A stretch of DNA of 64,000 bases from Isoetes taiwanensis. Its lineage: Eukaryota > Streptophyta > Lycopodiopsida > Isoetales > Isoetaceae. Location of the stretch: positions 310,001 to 374,000 of the forward strand of contig JAJEKV010000234.1 of NCBI GenBank assembly GCA_021234155.1, given 5' to 3'. How positions within the stretch are numbered: position 1 is the first letter of the stretch; the number at the start of each line of letters is the position of its first letter. The notes below the pieces were generated by a model, which was given only the letters and a program-made list of their open reading frames with translations, ran no database searches and was not told the origin of the DNA. Of the stretch, positions 13,414-26,410 are shown piece after piece. The position numbers were made by a program, and so were the translations under genes.

Positions 13414-13732
13414 TCCATGAAATTATGTTACCCACATGGAACAAGGAGTTATCTGCTACTACTGGCTATAGCTACTTTAAATCTGAAGTACCAAGTTACG
13501 CGGTACTAAATATCTTAATACAAAGCAGTATGCCACTCGGCTTTACATCTTACAATGCCACTTGGCTGGTACTGATATCGAATATCAGACCAAATGCTGC
13601 AACAGATTTTGTGGTTCAAGAAATAATAGGATGGGGTAGACCTCTGCTGTAATGGTAGGGGTCTGCCCCCCTAGTATTACAGCTTATCCAACAAAGAGGT
13701 CTTCTCTCTCCTACGGGTTGGAGGTAGGCTTT

Positions 13733-16530
13733 TTTTATATTTGTAAACAATTGCTTATTGCTTGCTGCATTTTTACTCAGTTGTGTGTAACCTTGCTTGG
13801 GCATCTAGTCATACGTTTGAACTTATCTTCCAGGCACTAAAGTATAAGGTATGTTTCTGGTTCAATAATTCAAAGGTTTTGTTACGACTAAAAGACCTTC
13901 GAAATATGGCTAACCTTGTAAGGGTTGTGCTCTTATTTAAGTGAGTGAAATAACTGAGTTATTTTTCTAACTCTAGGGATTATCAAGGCCCCCTAAGCTT
14001 AGGTCCCTCCCTAGTATTACAGCTTATCAAACAAAGTGGTTTTCTCTCTCCTATAGTTGGAGGTAGAAGGTTTTTTGTCAAAGTTTATTATAGTGTTATA
14101 AATTTGGAGATTTCTAGTAGTGCTTGCCACTTGCATGTATGCACTTACAGGATACAACATTTGGCTAGAAGGCTTTAGATTAGTAAAGCATACCATTGGC
14201 CATGAATGTATGTAGAGGATAAAACATATTGTTAGAAAGATTCGAATTGGAACTTATTATAGGAAGATATTATCTCACCTAAAGTTAAAACATTTGCATG
14301 CATTTTTCTTAAAGGGCATGATGGACACTTGGCTTTTGGCAAGCAAAAGGGCTTGCATGCATTGCTTGCCTTAATAACGAGAGTCTTCTAGGCCTATGTC
14401 ACCAATTTGTAGGTTTTTTATGAAACATACGAGTGTTCCACACTTGGGAGATGTGTTGGCATGGGAAAATATTGGCGTGATAATACATGTGGATAACTAT
14501 GGCCATTTTTTCACAACACGTGAAAGGTGAACGGTATTATCGTGAGAAAAGGATAAAGAATAAGCCTGAATTTTAGGGTACATATTAGGTGGGCAATGGG
14601 TGAGTTTCACAGCAAACTGGCTTAGTCCAAAGCTACAAAGGAATGCTTGCATTCTAGGCAATGTCGGAATTGGGTACAATGTTGCGGCCCAAGCCATGAT
14701 GCACTGACAGGTCAGTTCTTACCTTTTGATCTCTCAGCAAACTTTACTTGTATTTAGGGTGTAGAATAGAAACTGAAAATTGGTGATACGAATCTGAAGG
14801 ATTTTCTTGCCTGGCTCACATGCTTAAGCTTTCTTTTACACCTGTAAGAAGGTACATTGAGCCTTAAAGAATATCTACTGCAAGATAACGTCTACAAAAG
14901 TTAAATGGATAGTGAGTATTATGAAGAATTCAATTCCGAAAGAGACCCATATAGTTCAGATGGGGAAGAACTTTTGAAAGAGAAGTGGCTTGCGGCTGAA
15001 TTTCTAGCATGTTGTGATTACATTGAGCTTAATACAGTTGAGATGAAAGCATAAAAAATGCAAGAATGCAGAGCCTAAATGCCCATGGCAATACAATCAA
15101 TGATCTGGCTCCAACAATTAGGTTGATGGAAACAAGCTTGCACAAGGGGAAAGCACGGCACCTTTGCTTTTGGGAAAATGACTTCAAAAGTGCAATATGC
15201 GGATGATCCTGAATATGAACTTGAGGATAATCAGGTTTGGGTGTATTTCTTTGAAATATGTTAATAATGTAGGCCCTTATTGGGGGATTAAATTATGAAA
15301 TCTAGATGCTGTCACTAAATCCGTCATTTGACATATTTAAATTAGCATAATGTGTAGATCTGAAAGGTTTTGAGCATAAAAAATAAACATGTACTGGTTT
15401 ATGATCAGATACTTAGAGCTTTATCCTTAATAATCTTATGATTTTTTACAGTGATACTCACTATGATTTAGTGTATGATATTATGTTAGCAACAGAGTTC
15501 TGTGTGCTTTATACGTGCTGTGGATTCTCACGGTTTAGCTCATTTAACATGACTAGATCTGAAAGGATAGGACAAATGTAATCATTTGAACCGCGGACAG
15601 GCTTTTAGTTTAATACTTTGAACTAGTGATGGTTCTGGAACTTTTAAATGCTCAAATCCATCCTTCTTAGACTTGCTTGGGGTTAAAAAGGCTACAATAG
15701 GTGACCAGCGATAAGCTGAGAAACCTAAGGTACCTTTTGGCCCCTCACTCATTACCATTATCATGCTAATGTTGTGTTGGTTGGCTGCAGGTACGGGTTT
15801 CTCTTCCTTTTGTCGTCTTTTTTGCTTTCAAGTACAAGTCTGGCTGGAAGGAAGTATTTTACAATTTAGATTCAGATGCAATAAATGGAGTTATTTTAAC
15901 GTGAAGTCTCAAGGGAGGATCTACTAAAATGAGTAGTCTTTGAATTCCAAACTGAATTGCTTTTTATGGTCCTTTGAAGGGCTATACTCTTTGTTTTTTC
16001 TTTTCCAAGTTAAATAGTTTAAGGCTTAACGTTTACACACATTTTTTTGTATGGTTTAAGCTTTCTGGATATAGTGGAGTCGTGATTATATGATTCTGCA
16101 AGCCAGCGTATAGTGCCTTAGGGCCTTACTGTATGCGGTCAGTTTTTATGGAATTATAAAATACTTTTGCATTATGATATGAAATCCAATGAAAGATTGA
16201 GATTATGACATATTTCACATGCATTAAGACATGTTCAAAATAATTTGGCTGGATTATGGACTAACTTGTTCATATTTACGTTCATATCTGAAAACTTGTA
16301 CGCATGAGGCAAGATTGCTTATGAGATTTGGGTAATTTATGGCACACTGGATTTAAGTCTAGTTTGATACATTGATTTTAGTAGGTTATGAACTAAATAC
16401 TTGATGTACTAGAACCCGGTGCCATCATGGACTAAGGTCCTAGTATGGTCTGATAATACTATCGTAGGGATTGACCTTCGGTAGATGTCATGGCTAGTTG
16501 GCTGTTGCTAAGGCTAGCGTGGACTGGGTT
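13733..16530 (+). repeat. 3.6-kb tandem unit, copy C, truncated
   Basis: The third copy, matching A and B up to ggactggg at about 16528, where it is replaced by a poly(T) run and unrelated DNA. About 800 bp of the unit is missing and does not resume after the inserted segment. Confidence 0.95.
14905..15925 (+). pseudogene. Two-exon gene relic in copy C
   Basis: Exon 1 is 14905-15234, with the two shared stops and a Gly-to-Glu change. Exon 2 is 15791 to about 15925 but is frameshifted near 15865, where C has acaatttagattcaga against acacgagattcgta in A and B. Confidence 0.42.
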
Positions 16531-17870
16531 TTTTTTTTTTTTGAGGGCAAGATATTTAGATTTTATTAATAAGAAAACCAGTACAAGACCTTGTGACCTT
16601 ATTTCAGGCTCCACAATAGGCCAGATAGGAAGAATTCATATGCCCATGGTCGCCAGATGGGAAGTATTTACAAAGAAAACCCATAACAACTATGATGATA
16701 TTGGTTAGGATACAAAGAGATCCATTACTCCGTTGGAAGCCCTGCTCAACTTCTTCCCTCCAAGAGAAGTACTACAGGGACCTCTAACAAATTCCTCGTG
16801 GAGTACTAGAGAAAGTGGTCGCCCTCTTCCCCGCTCTAGGTCAGACTACAGAGCAAGATTCCTCGTTTCTGAACCTTTCGTGATCTGCTCCAATACCATA
16901 TAGTTGTTGTCGCCCTTAAGACCAGATCAAGATTTAAAGCCCATAGCTCAAGATTAGCGGCCAAATCTGATAAACCCTATTCCATTGGCATCAAGAGCGG
17001 ACTCCTGTTAATGCTCAAACAAGAATCACCTATGCCCCAGCCCCCAAAAAGATGCAAGCGTGAGGGGCAGACGGCATGCTTCATCCCTCGCAGCGTAAAC
17101 TTGGCGGAGATCCAACCAGATTTAAGGTACTATAAGGAGTTCATGCCTCCATTTCTTCCCGAAAATGGTGAAGGTCGGGGCCTCCCAAAGGGTGGTCTAC
17201 CTGCTCAATCACACCGCTTCTACCCTTACATGGGTTCTTGAATCACTAGAGCTCTACACAGCAATGAGACACCCAGGTCTCCCGCCCTGAAATGCCTGCT
17301 TAGAAGTCTTGAATCAATGACAAAAGAATAGGCCTGTCACAGTTTTGGACACCAAGCTTCCCCAGCCAGGAAGGGGGGAGCAAAAAGCACAATGAGTAAA
17401 CAACATCACACTAACCAGGAAAGCACTACTGCCCTTTAGAAAGTATATTTGTTTACAATCCTAGTGGAAAATGGATGAGGCAAGGCAAGCAACACAGAAG
17501 CCAGTGAAAAGATGCAGACCAAGATCCTTTAACGAAAACTCGGGCTGGGCCCAACCTACAGTGAGTGCAGGTCTTGAGAACCGCAGTGAGTGCGGCAGCA
17601 TTCCGTTACTGATTCCCTCTGCTATTCCAATAGCTGAAATACATGCCAAGAAAACTCATCTAACTTACCAGTAGAACCTCCGGACAAAATCACGAAGCAT
17701 TTGTGCTCTGCCATTCTCCAAACGAAACAGGAACTCCGATGCCCAGCTGCAATACCAAGAACCGGTGACCCCAGCCGCTTCTGCTTTGGGAATGGCAGTG
17801 GTGCAGAGCCCTGCACCCTTCTGGCATCCACCCTTTGCCTGAGCCTGCAAGAAACGTGCGCGGCCTAAGC
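16531..17870 (-). mobile_element. Probable poly(A)-tailed retroposon (LINE-like 3' end)
   Basis: Begins with T13 at 16530-16542, the complement of a poly(A) tail. On the minus strand the tail is preceded by ttattaataaaatc, like the polyadenylation region of plant LINEs. The insertion coincides with the truncation of array copy C at a T-rich site (ggactgggttttttt). I found no reverse-transcriptase or zinc-knuckle motif in the remaining 1.3 kb, so the body may be 3' untranslated DNA, a retroposed gene or unrelated. The right boundary is a guess. Confidence 0.35.
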
Positions 17871-17900
17871 CGCCGCCCTAGCCGCCATCGCCATCCGCAT

Positions 17901-17946
17901 ATTGCTACTCGATGAGTAGCAATATGCGCGTATTGCTACTCGAAGG
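17901..17946. repeat. Short palindrome with repeated arm
   Basis: attgctactc-gat-gagtagcaat is a perfect palindrome (17901-17923). One arm, attgctactcga, is repeated at 17931-17942. This could be a transposon end. Confidence 0.6.
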
Positions 17947-19638
17947 TAATATTTTTAGAACATTATTACGCCATTATCCTATGGAATAACTTATCAATTC
18001 GTAACATCATTAAAACAAGTTACTCAATAATTCACTTATCACAACAATTTAGTTTATCAAAATTTTAATATTTCATATATATAATTAACGTTCGAGGTAC
18101 TCTTCATTCCTTGCAACACATTCCAACAAAATTTGTGTTGCAAGTTCCTTGCCCTCCAGAGCGCTCTATTGGCTTGCAGGTCGACACTACGTTGGTACCA
18201 TTTTAATTATTAATAAAATTTTGGTTATATGGTGACCACCCCACCTATCTACATGAATGCATGGCTAATCTCCCGGCATAGGAAGAGGATGCTTCTTCCA
18301 TCGTGGCCGTGGAGACAGCGCCCTATAATGCCTATATGTCGTTCATGCCTACACCTTTAGTTGCCCAGCGTGGAGGATAGGGTCCTTCCCGTATATGGGG
18401 CGTGAAGGATAGGGTCCTCCCCGTAGTCATTGACTAGAGGTGCTTTTCCTATCAATGCATTCCTGAATGACCTCCTTTCTCTCGAGGTCGTCTACTTCCG
18501 TGGGACAGAAGTAGACTTTCTAATCTACCTTCCACTCATCCAAGCGGAAACACAGTCATGCCTACATTGACATTACACCACGCCCTAGAGATCACCGTAG
18601 TGGTCTCATCACCAGTAACAACGCATGCAACCCATACCTAGCATAGGTTGCATGCGCAGATTAATCTTAACTACACATAGAATTAATCTACACAAATCGA
18701 CATGCCTGAGCCGATTTTTGCTGGCTCCTTTAATGCATGTGATTAACATAATTACCCTAAGGTAATATTTATGAATTAACATTATCATTGTATCGGATAC
18801 ATTACTTCCGATAGTACAATTATATTTACTCTAAGCTTTGCAATATTTAACGACTTTTAGATCGCGATTATTTAAACAATAACACTGATTTAGACCTATT
18901 GTATCATAGACAAGGTTTTAATTATCATACACAAGAATTAGATGTGCTTCTTATTCTCTTCTTTGGGTCCTGCATTACCCTTGGAAGTATATCCCTAAGA
19001 TGCACTTAAGTATATCCGAATTCTATTTTCTATTTATATTTATAGGGACCCCGAGGTCATATAGTTATCCTTGGAAGGAATTGCATCCTTGCGAAGGATT
19101 AATTAACATGCTACCTCACATTATCGTTGTTATTTAACTTATTTCCTTTCCCTATGATACATATACGTACAACAATTTCTATGCAGTTATTAGGATCTAT
19201 ATTTAACTTATCAATAAGACACATTAAAGCTTATAATACATGCGCACACCTTATCTAAGGCTAGAACGCATCCACCCATTGAGCCGGCGTCGAGTAATTT
19301 GGAGATGACTTGGTCGTTGCATTGCTCCCATAGTTTTGCTCCACTTCATTGGTGTAGTTAGCTATCACGTCAGTCTCGCACGTTGAAGGTCTCCTGAGCA
19401 CTAAGGTATCTATCTATCTTACGCTCTATTTGCTTCGGCCATTGCGGGAGAGCTTCCAAACTTCCTTGTTTGATCCCCTCGATCACATGGCTTGGACGTT
19501 GTCAAGTTCCACAGTGCTATGCCGTCTTCTTGTCTTGAGGTACCTTCCGGTGGCTTTGATTGTGCTCGTCAGTTTTGATCCTCTTGTTGCCTCTAGGGAG
19601 CTCGTGGAAGAAGTCGGTTGCTAGCACTTCTCCAGCTT
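17947..19638. other. AT-rich non-coding stretch
   Basis: No convincing frame. Two short related stretches (gggtccttcccgta and gggtcctccccgta near 18380 and 18410) are the only internal repeats noticed. Its position upstream of the degenerate frames suggests it may belong to a decayed retroelement, but I could not find a matching second terminal repeat. Confidence 0.3.
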
Positions 19639-21926
19639 TCAGTTCCTGACCTTTATCCCTCTATGCATGTCGGTCTCTCTGGCAAGTAAAGCATCATGGC
19701 TCTCCTCCCTGCTAGCTATGTTGTCGGGGTGATGGATCCCTATATCTGCGCAGCTTGACCCTTGAGTTGAAGAAGTACTTGCCTTAGATATACTCTTGTC
19801 GTTGAATAGCCTGGCTATTATCTTGAACTCTCTTTTTGCCGAAGGTGCTTCAGTTGCTATCCTTGTCATTAAGGCGTGGAATGCTTCTGCCTTGGGCGTT
19901 TGATGTCCCACACGTCAGAGATATGATCGGCTTCTTTTCTTCTAATTACTGGTAGGAGTACATGACGAAGCCATCACCTAGTTGTTGAAGGCATATCTCC
20001 TCGTCGCAGTGCCTTTCGTACGTGCCTCTCCATCTAATACACGTGTCATAGCGCATCACCCTATATTACCACAAGGTGGAATCATGGTCGTCGAGATGTT
20101 GTCTTCTTAGTTGGCTCGTTGATGTCGGGTCGTTCCTCCTTCTATTGTTGAGGCCACTCGTGTCATAAGTTCATCAAGTGTTACCGCTGCCACAAGAGGT
20201 AGTGTTGCGTCCTGACGATGTCCTGGTGCAGCGCTGATGATCTTGACATGACCGGTGTTGTCTCTTGTTCTGACATTGGGTGGACGAGCAGTCTTCTACT
20301 TGAGGGCACTTCCGGAAGTGTCTTGGCCTCTGGTCGTTTCTCCCTCGCACTTGCTCTTCCATTTTGATCTTGGGCCATAGTTGTGCTTTCTTGCTTCCTC
20401 ATTTGGTAGTCGAAGTGAAGGAGCTTCCTGATCTAAGCGTTAAATCCATAAAACCTGACTGTAAACTCATGTTTCTCTATTATATCTGTGAACGCCCGAG
20501 ATATACAATAGACATATATGCATTTACATTGGGATTTTAATTCATCCACTTTTCCAAAACAACTACGAAGATCTACCTAAATGTTTATACTCATTTAGGG
20601 TTTCCCCTCCTCCTATCGCATTTGATTCTTCGGTTTTGCTGCATCTTCTTTGTTTTGGTTGACTCCGGGATTCCTTGAGATGCTGCTACTATTGTTGAGC
20701 TTCATGTCTGATCCGAGCTCGTCGCGCCAGTTGTGAAGAGTGTTCGTCGATGTGATCCCTTGAGAAAGATGCTCCTCCTTAATGTGTATATTCGTCATGA
20801 GGAATGCGGTGACCGCTCAATGTCCCTACATGCGGTGTGTCGTTGCAAGGTTGCCGATGTGCAGTGCTGTTGATCGCTTGAGTAGGATCACCTGGCTGTT
20901 GCAGTTAAGCATTCTTGAATATCTTCGAAGCTCTGAGATCGTGGTCGGTAGGCAGGCATTGTCATTCCTCCGCAGGTTGAATTTCTGAGTGCGACTCCTG
21001 TTGCTTGGGTTTTGCTTCATTCTGAGGTGCCTCTCCTGTGCCTGGAAGTGTGGTCATCTCCATTGCCCCTACCATGGCTCCTTCTAGTCGCCTTTGCGTG
21101 ATTTGTACATGCTGGCTAGATCGTCTCCTCCGTCCCTTGGGTCCTATCCATTCGAGTCTCTCACTCCTTGGCTGACGTAGTAAGGTCGTCCTTCCTTTGG
21201 TTTCTAGGTGTTTCTGGGTCCGGAATTCTTGTTTGAGTGGGATATTCTCCTCCTTGATATTGCCTCTAATGCTGATATAGGCCTTCAAGTCGGAGATGTT
21301 CCTTCCCTGATATATGCGTCTCCTCCCCCTCATGGTCTCCTACTTTTTGGAACCGATGAAAGTTCTCCTGCTGGTGCAAGGGAGCTGGAAGCTCGTCCTG
21401 GTCAGCCTTAGGTGCTTTGTGGTTGCCTAGTTTGGTTGCTCCTTTTGCTGACGTTTCATGACATTCGCTTGAGCTGCTGGACTGTAAGGTCGTGGTGATC
21501 TTCCCTCCGGTTTCTATACGCTCCTGTGTCGCCCTGCCTTCTCTCTTTGATGGAAGATTATGCCTTCTGGCCTTAGCTCGTGATGCTAACGTGGCATCGA
21601 TGTCTAGCGTCTTCCTGCACCTGTATTTTGCTGCCTTGCCTTCTTCCATTTGAAACTCGTGTGCATCGAGTTGGTGAAGGCGTTGAGATCCTCTTTCTGA
21701 TGTGAGCTCGTAGACGTGGTAGCCGGGAGGTAGACTGGCTTATAAGGAGGTTCGTGTTCTGACCCTTGAACGATCCCTCTGGTGTGTAAGGCCTACCGAG
21801 GATCATTGTGACTAGGTCTAATGGCTTGCCACTGCGTGTGGGCAAGGCATGGGCTCGACACCCGTGGGGTGATGCGTCACTCTCCAGTGGGTTCAAGTCG
21901 AATAAGGGCAGTGGCCCTCTAGTCAC
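19639..21926 (-). pseudogene. Degenerate hydrophilic frames, possibly retroelement gag
   Basis: Minus-strand open segments follow one another with frame changes: 21926-21573, 21649-21266, 21333-20962, 21020-20826, 20798-20613, 20402-20181 and 19911-19639. All encode very hydrophilic Lys/Arg/Glu/Gln/Ser-rich protein, unlike the plus-strand translations. That pattern fits a decayed retrotransposon gag or a similar basic protein. No zinc knuckle, protease or polymerase motif was seen, so this stays tentative. Confidence 0.28.
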
Positions 21927-24019
21927 CTTGAGTCAGCATGTAGATCTCTGGAGGGAGGGATCCCCACCTGCCCCATCGGAACTGGGGAGATGCAACCCAG
22001 GAATAGCCCCTTTGGCTATGCATCCGGCGGGCTACAGTCAGGTCCCAACACTTTTCAGCCTACTCTGCAAAGTGTGCACAGGAGGGGCAGATGGAGTGGA
22101 CAACCCTAAGCCATGTTCTTATGCCAGCCAAATCCATTGCCATGAATTCTCTGAGCCTTGGGTAGGATTTCCCATATGTATTGTGCTGATCTATGTCTAT
22201 GCAGATGTTGATGAACCACCCTTCGAAGTGGATATGTGATGATGTTATGTACTGACATGTATGTTTACGCTTCCGCAGCTAGGTAGGCCCTGAGGGAGAC
22301 GGGGTAAATGACCCCTTCACTCTTCCCACTGGAACCCGTTACGGTTGCAGTGTTATGTGGAGGGCCCTGTATCGGCAAGGAGCTGGTATGGGGGATGAAC
22401 TCCTGTTTGTATACGGTGAGTGCACCGTATACGAGTAGGGGACGTCACAATTATCTAGCCCTAAAAACCCACAAAGTGTTCGCTGCCATAAAGTAGCAGC
22501 GGTATAGCCAGATATAACCAAGTCTGTTACATAGACATTGAATGTGATTTAGAAACGTGTTTAAATACACACACGTAAGCATTAAAAGAAAACTTATTGT
22601 CTTCTGCATTAGATCGTTGGTGATGAAGAAGCCAGTCAGTAGAGAGGAATAGTAAAGAGGAATATATGCAGTAAAGCTTTTGCAAGTTATGTGCCTCCAA
22701 GGGGCTTCTTGTTGTTGGTTAAAAAAAATGGTTATACTTTTTAGAAATGAAGGTGTTAATAAGTGATAACATGTTTTAAAAAATGATGGTGTCAACATCT
22801 GAGATAGTAAATCAATGCCTGGGTTAGCTAAATATCAATTAGTTATTTTGAGCAGAGATTAAAGTGCCACACTCTAGGTCTTGCACCTTGATAGCTTTTA
22901 AACATTGCATGTTGCATGCCAAGATCTTAAAAGAAGGCGATTGATTATAGGAACAATCATTCAAAGGGTTTGATTGATTAGCACCAAAACGTTCAAGAAA
23001 TAGCTAATATTTTTCTAATCTGACATATTTGTAATACTCTTAGAGGGCACATCGCCTTCTGCGTGAAGCATACCATCAAAACAGGGCATCCTGTCACCCT
23101 TTATTACCTTTCTCCATTTCTTTATTTATTTGTCTGTATTCCGCCATGTTTGTTTGTATTCTATATGGTATGTATCTATTCTTATGTAATAAACACAACT
23201 CTAATATTCTTTTAATTTTATATAATTGCATAAATTTATCCCTTTTTCTGAAGCGGGCGCCGCTGTGACCGCCGTCCATTCTCTGTTTCTTGCTCTTGCC
23301 ACTGGCTAAGCGTCTAATTTGCATTGAAGCTGCAATGGGCTAGCGTCTGAGCCCTCCTCAAGGCATTAGGTGTGAAGGCAAATTCTGTAACAAGAACTCA
23401 GTTTTTCATTTCTCGGACTCCGATCTGCAAAACCTACTTAAATAAAATAGATTTAAGTGCTGAGTCTACTCTTAAGCAATATGTGCGAAATGGAAGTCAC
23501 AACGAGCATGACAAAGAAGTAAAAGTTGAGATATCGGATATTGCCAGCCAAGAGCAATTCAGAGCTGTTAATTCAGGAGCGATTCAGGGTGTGATAGGAG
23601 CAGAACAGTGTCGCTCTCAAGCATGTTCTTCTGTATTTCGCAGGTTCGCTCTGTTACTTGAAGTTTTGCCTTGTTTTGAAGGTCTGACACCTTCTTAATT
23701 GAATTTTCTTTCTTCATATCTGTATAAAGGCTCAATTCGGCAACCCGGCTTCTTCAATCCATAAATTCATCACCTCACCACAAAATCTTGCACTGCATAT
23801 TCTTAACCTTAAAACTATTCAAAGCTTAACCTTAAAACTATTCAACGTCGGTGTTCTAATCTGTGGTTTTAGGCTCTTGCTTTCAATCGTGCTCTGTTTT
23901 TTGGAGTAGGAGGAACACAATAATGATCTTTCTATTTTTTGGCTAGAGACTCTCCATAGGTTTCAATTCCCAAAGCAAAAGCAGCAGCATGTTGCTGGAT
24001 AGCTGGCTATGGCAGTGCC
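21927..24019. other. Non-coding stretch
   Basis: Mixed unique-looking sequence with only short frames. I see no recognisable gene or transposon end. At 22402-22433 tatacggtgagtgcaccgtata is an imperfect palindrome. Confidence 0.3.
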
Positions 24020-24786
24020 AGCATATATACGGAAGAAAAAAAAAAGAATGAAACACTTATTGAGAATGAATGCTTAGGCGCCTAAGCTGCCTCTACAAAA
24101 ATCGCTTCTGCAAAAATCGCAACAGAAGGGGCCAGGCTGTCTGCCGCCAACTTCTAACGGATTAAATAGTTCCGATGATACGTGGCATCTATATAGTGAA
24201 AAAGATTGCGGCGGAGAAAAAATAGAAGTGCAGAACAAAAAAAAGAAAAATGGGAGACTCGATTATATATATGTGTAGACAAGAATAATTTCTCTTTTTC
24301 TAATGGGATCATAGTTGAGCAGATAATCCCACCCTACATCAAAAGTCATAGGTGTATTCTTCCGACCCTACATCAAAACTCACAGGTGTATTCTGAAGAT
24401 GAATCAGAGATGTAGTAGATATCTCTTAATTTGTGCTAGACATAGTTCTTGGATGCGAAATTGCCGAATAGGATATTTCTTGAATGACTTATTTTAGAAC
24501 AAAAAAAGGATGGGGATCACTTAATAATGCTATATAGCCTCCTCACATGACATGCTCCCATTTATAAGAGTGTTGCAAGGTCTAAAACCTCCAAAAGAGG
24601 GATGACAACCAAAGGCAAAGCCAAAAGTTCAATTAGCAAGAGCAAAATCAATTATCTTTAGATGCATATGCCCTTTTTTTCTGAGCTCTAGAAAAATCTG
24701 GTAGATTTGTTTCTGGTAAATATTGATGGGCCCATGTGCCCAACTTATATGTGTTCCAACCTCGTGCTCTGAACAGATGATTGTCC

Positions 24787-25025
24787 CAAGGGGGCGTCAC
24801 CTTGTGGAACTTGTCAAAACCACGTGCATCAATGGGAGGGGGTGATTTTTTACCCTTTTCCGTATGTATACTAGGGGTCATAGGGGTTTTGGAATGTTCT
24901 TCTAGTTGTAAAACTATACGGAAAGGGGTCAAATTTGCCCATCAGAAACACGTATACTAGGGGTTTTTTCGCTACCCTATGTACGCAGGTGGCATATCTC
25001 TTATAAAGAAGGTGGATCCCCCGGA
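24787..25025. mobile_element. 239-bp hAT-like MITE
   Basis: Present only in the first unit. The second unit reads straight through at about 41525. It is flanked by the 8-bp direct repeat GATTGTCC (24779-24786 and 25026-25033), present once at the empty site. Its ends are imperfect inverted repeats (GGGGGCGTCACCTT at the left, GGGGGATCCACCTT on the other strand, 11 of 14 matching). An 8-bp target duplication with short terminal repeats fits a hAT-type non-autonomous element. Confidence 0.75.
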
Positions 25026-25586
25026 GATTGTCCTTGTGCTCTAGATAGGGGATTGTAAACCGTGGATCTAAGGGGAGATCGATGGTCATAATAGACGGAG
25101 GTAATGAAGCGGATTATTAACATGAACAACTTGTAATGGACGTGGATTTCCTCTGTAATAGACAACAAACACAAACAAATACAGAGGAAATAATCTATAA
25201 AGGTTGCCACGGAAAACATAAAACCATGCCATCCTTCATAGATTATTATTAGCAATTAGTTCAGTGGGTTCTTCTCAATTGATCGAGAAAATCTTTCTCC
25301 AAGTTGTTCTATATCTATGAAGATGATGGTTTCTTATTCTTGAGTAGCTGGAGACCATAAGGCTTCTGTTAATTATGGGCAGAACATTTATCTTTGCTTT
25401 TTAAAGACAATTGCAGCTCTCTGATTTGTTATAAATAGTCAAGAATTATAAGATTTTTAAGAGCATTTGTTTTAAACCTGAGCATGGGCTGCGTCTAACA
25501 AACCAGGAGGCACACAGGGTAAACCCACCTTCCATTCCCCATCATTGATATAGATCGATTTCGTTCTAGAGATTGAATGCGAAGGG

Positions 25587-26410
25587 GAATCTGTTCCAAT
25601 TGCTATGTCAAATCCAAAACATGCTCCCATTTTTTGGAGCAACATGGTTTTTGAAGCTCTGACTACGCCGGAAGGTGTCTTTCTATTTGCAAAAGGGTTT
25701 GTATCAAAACAGGGCAACATTGCCGATCCCAAATTTCTGAAATGCATGTTCGGTGGGCAGATTGAAACCCAATTGGCCGCTGCAGCACGGGAGGTTTTCC
25801 GATGCAACCATCCGGCCGAAAATCAGAGAAAAATGCTTGCCGGTAAGATTCCTTGATTTCACATGGAAAAATCATGTCCTCTGTTGCGTATTATGAAGAA
25901 TTGGCAGTATCCGCCATACCCACAAACATATTTAGTCTGTGGAGCCTGTTCAACAAAGGGGAGGAAGAGTCGAAGAAATATTTCCTCTGCGCCTGCACGA
26001 TGATTTTTAACGGAGCAAAAATTCTTAAAAGAATGGGCCATGTATCATTTTTATTTGGGGATTCAACATTTCATTCGCTACGACAATAACAACGAAGATA
26101 ATCTAGAAGAACAGGCCCAAATTATTCAACAAATTAATATCAGCAGATTTCCTTAATCCTGGATAAAAACCCAGGAGGCCGGATTTTTGCATTGTGCTCT
26201 AAAATCATCCAAAATCTGCTCTTGGATGGCTTATATCGATGTGGATGAATTTATCTACCCTGCTGCTTAGATCAAACGAGGAAATTTAGAATCTGGCCCT
26301 ATTCTGCACAATTTGATCGAAGAAATTTGCACCATTAAGTCAGTTCTGGATTTTGATCGATTCAGATACAATTGTTGTGGATTGCAGCTAGAGCTGGTTT
26401 GCTGCACATG
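25587..26410 (+). pseudogene. GT92 (DUF23) glycosyltransferase relic, first unit
   Basis: GT92 enzymes are Golgi glycosyltransferases; in plants they include the galactan synthases of pectin side chains. Residues from about 25605 (VFEALTTPEGVFLFAKGF ... FRCNHP) resemble the region before the catalytic domain. After a frameshift and a stop near 25855 the catalytic part follows: VAYYEELAVSAIPTN, FNGAKILK|EWAMYHFYLG, HFIRYDNN, KTQEAGF and the DxD region WMAYIDVDEFIYP (D-V-D at 26238-26246). At least one more frameshift (about 26030) and stops (after ISRFP at about 26155 and after YPAA at about 26268) break it. The family call rests on the order of these motifs. It is non-functional as written. 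Confidence 0.7.

Larger units (their letters stand above)
10131..13732 (+). repeat. 3.6-kb tandem unit, copy B
   Basis: The second, complete copy of the array. The boundary module before it is cctagtattac...ttggaggtaggc at 10067-10130, repeated at 13669-13732. B and C share most variants against A in the 5' half. In the 3' half C sometimes agrees with A (for example ccttactgtatgcggtcag), so the copies are mosaics or contain local sequence errors. Confidence 0.95.
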
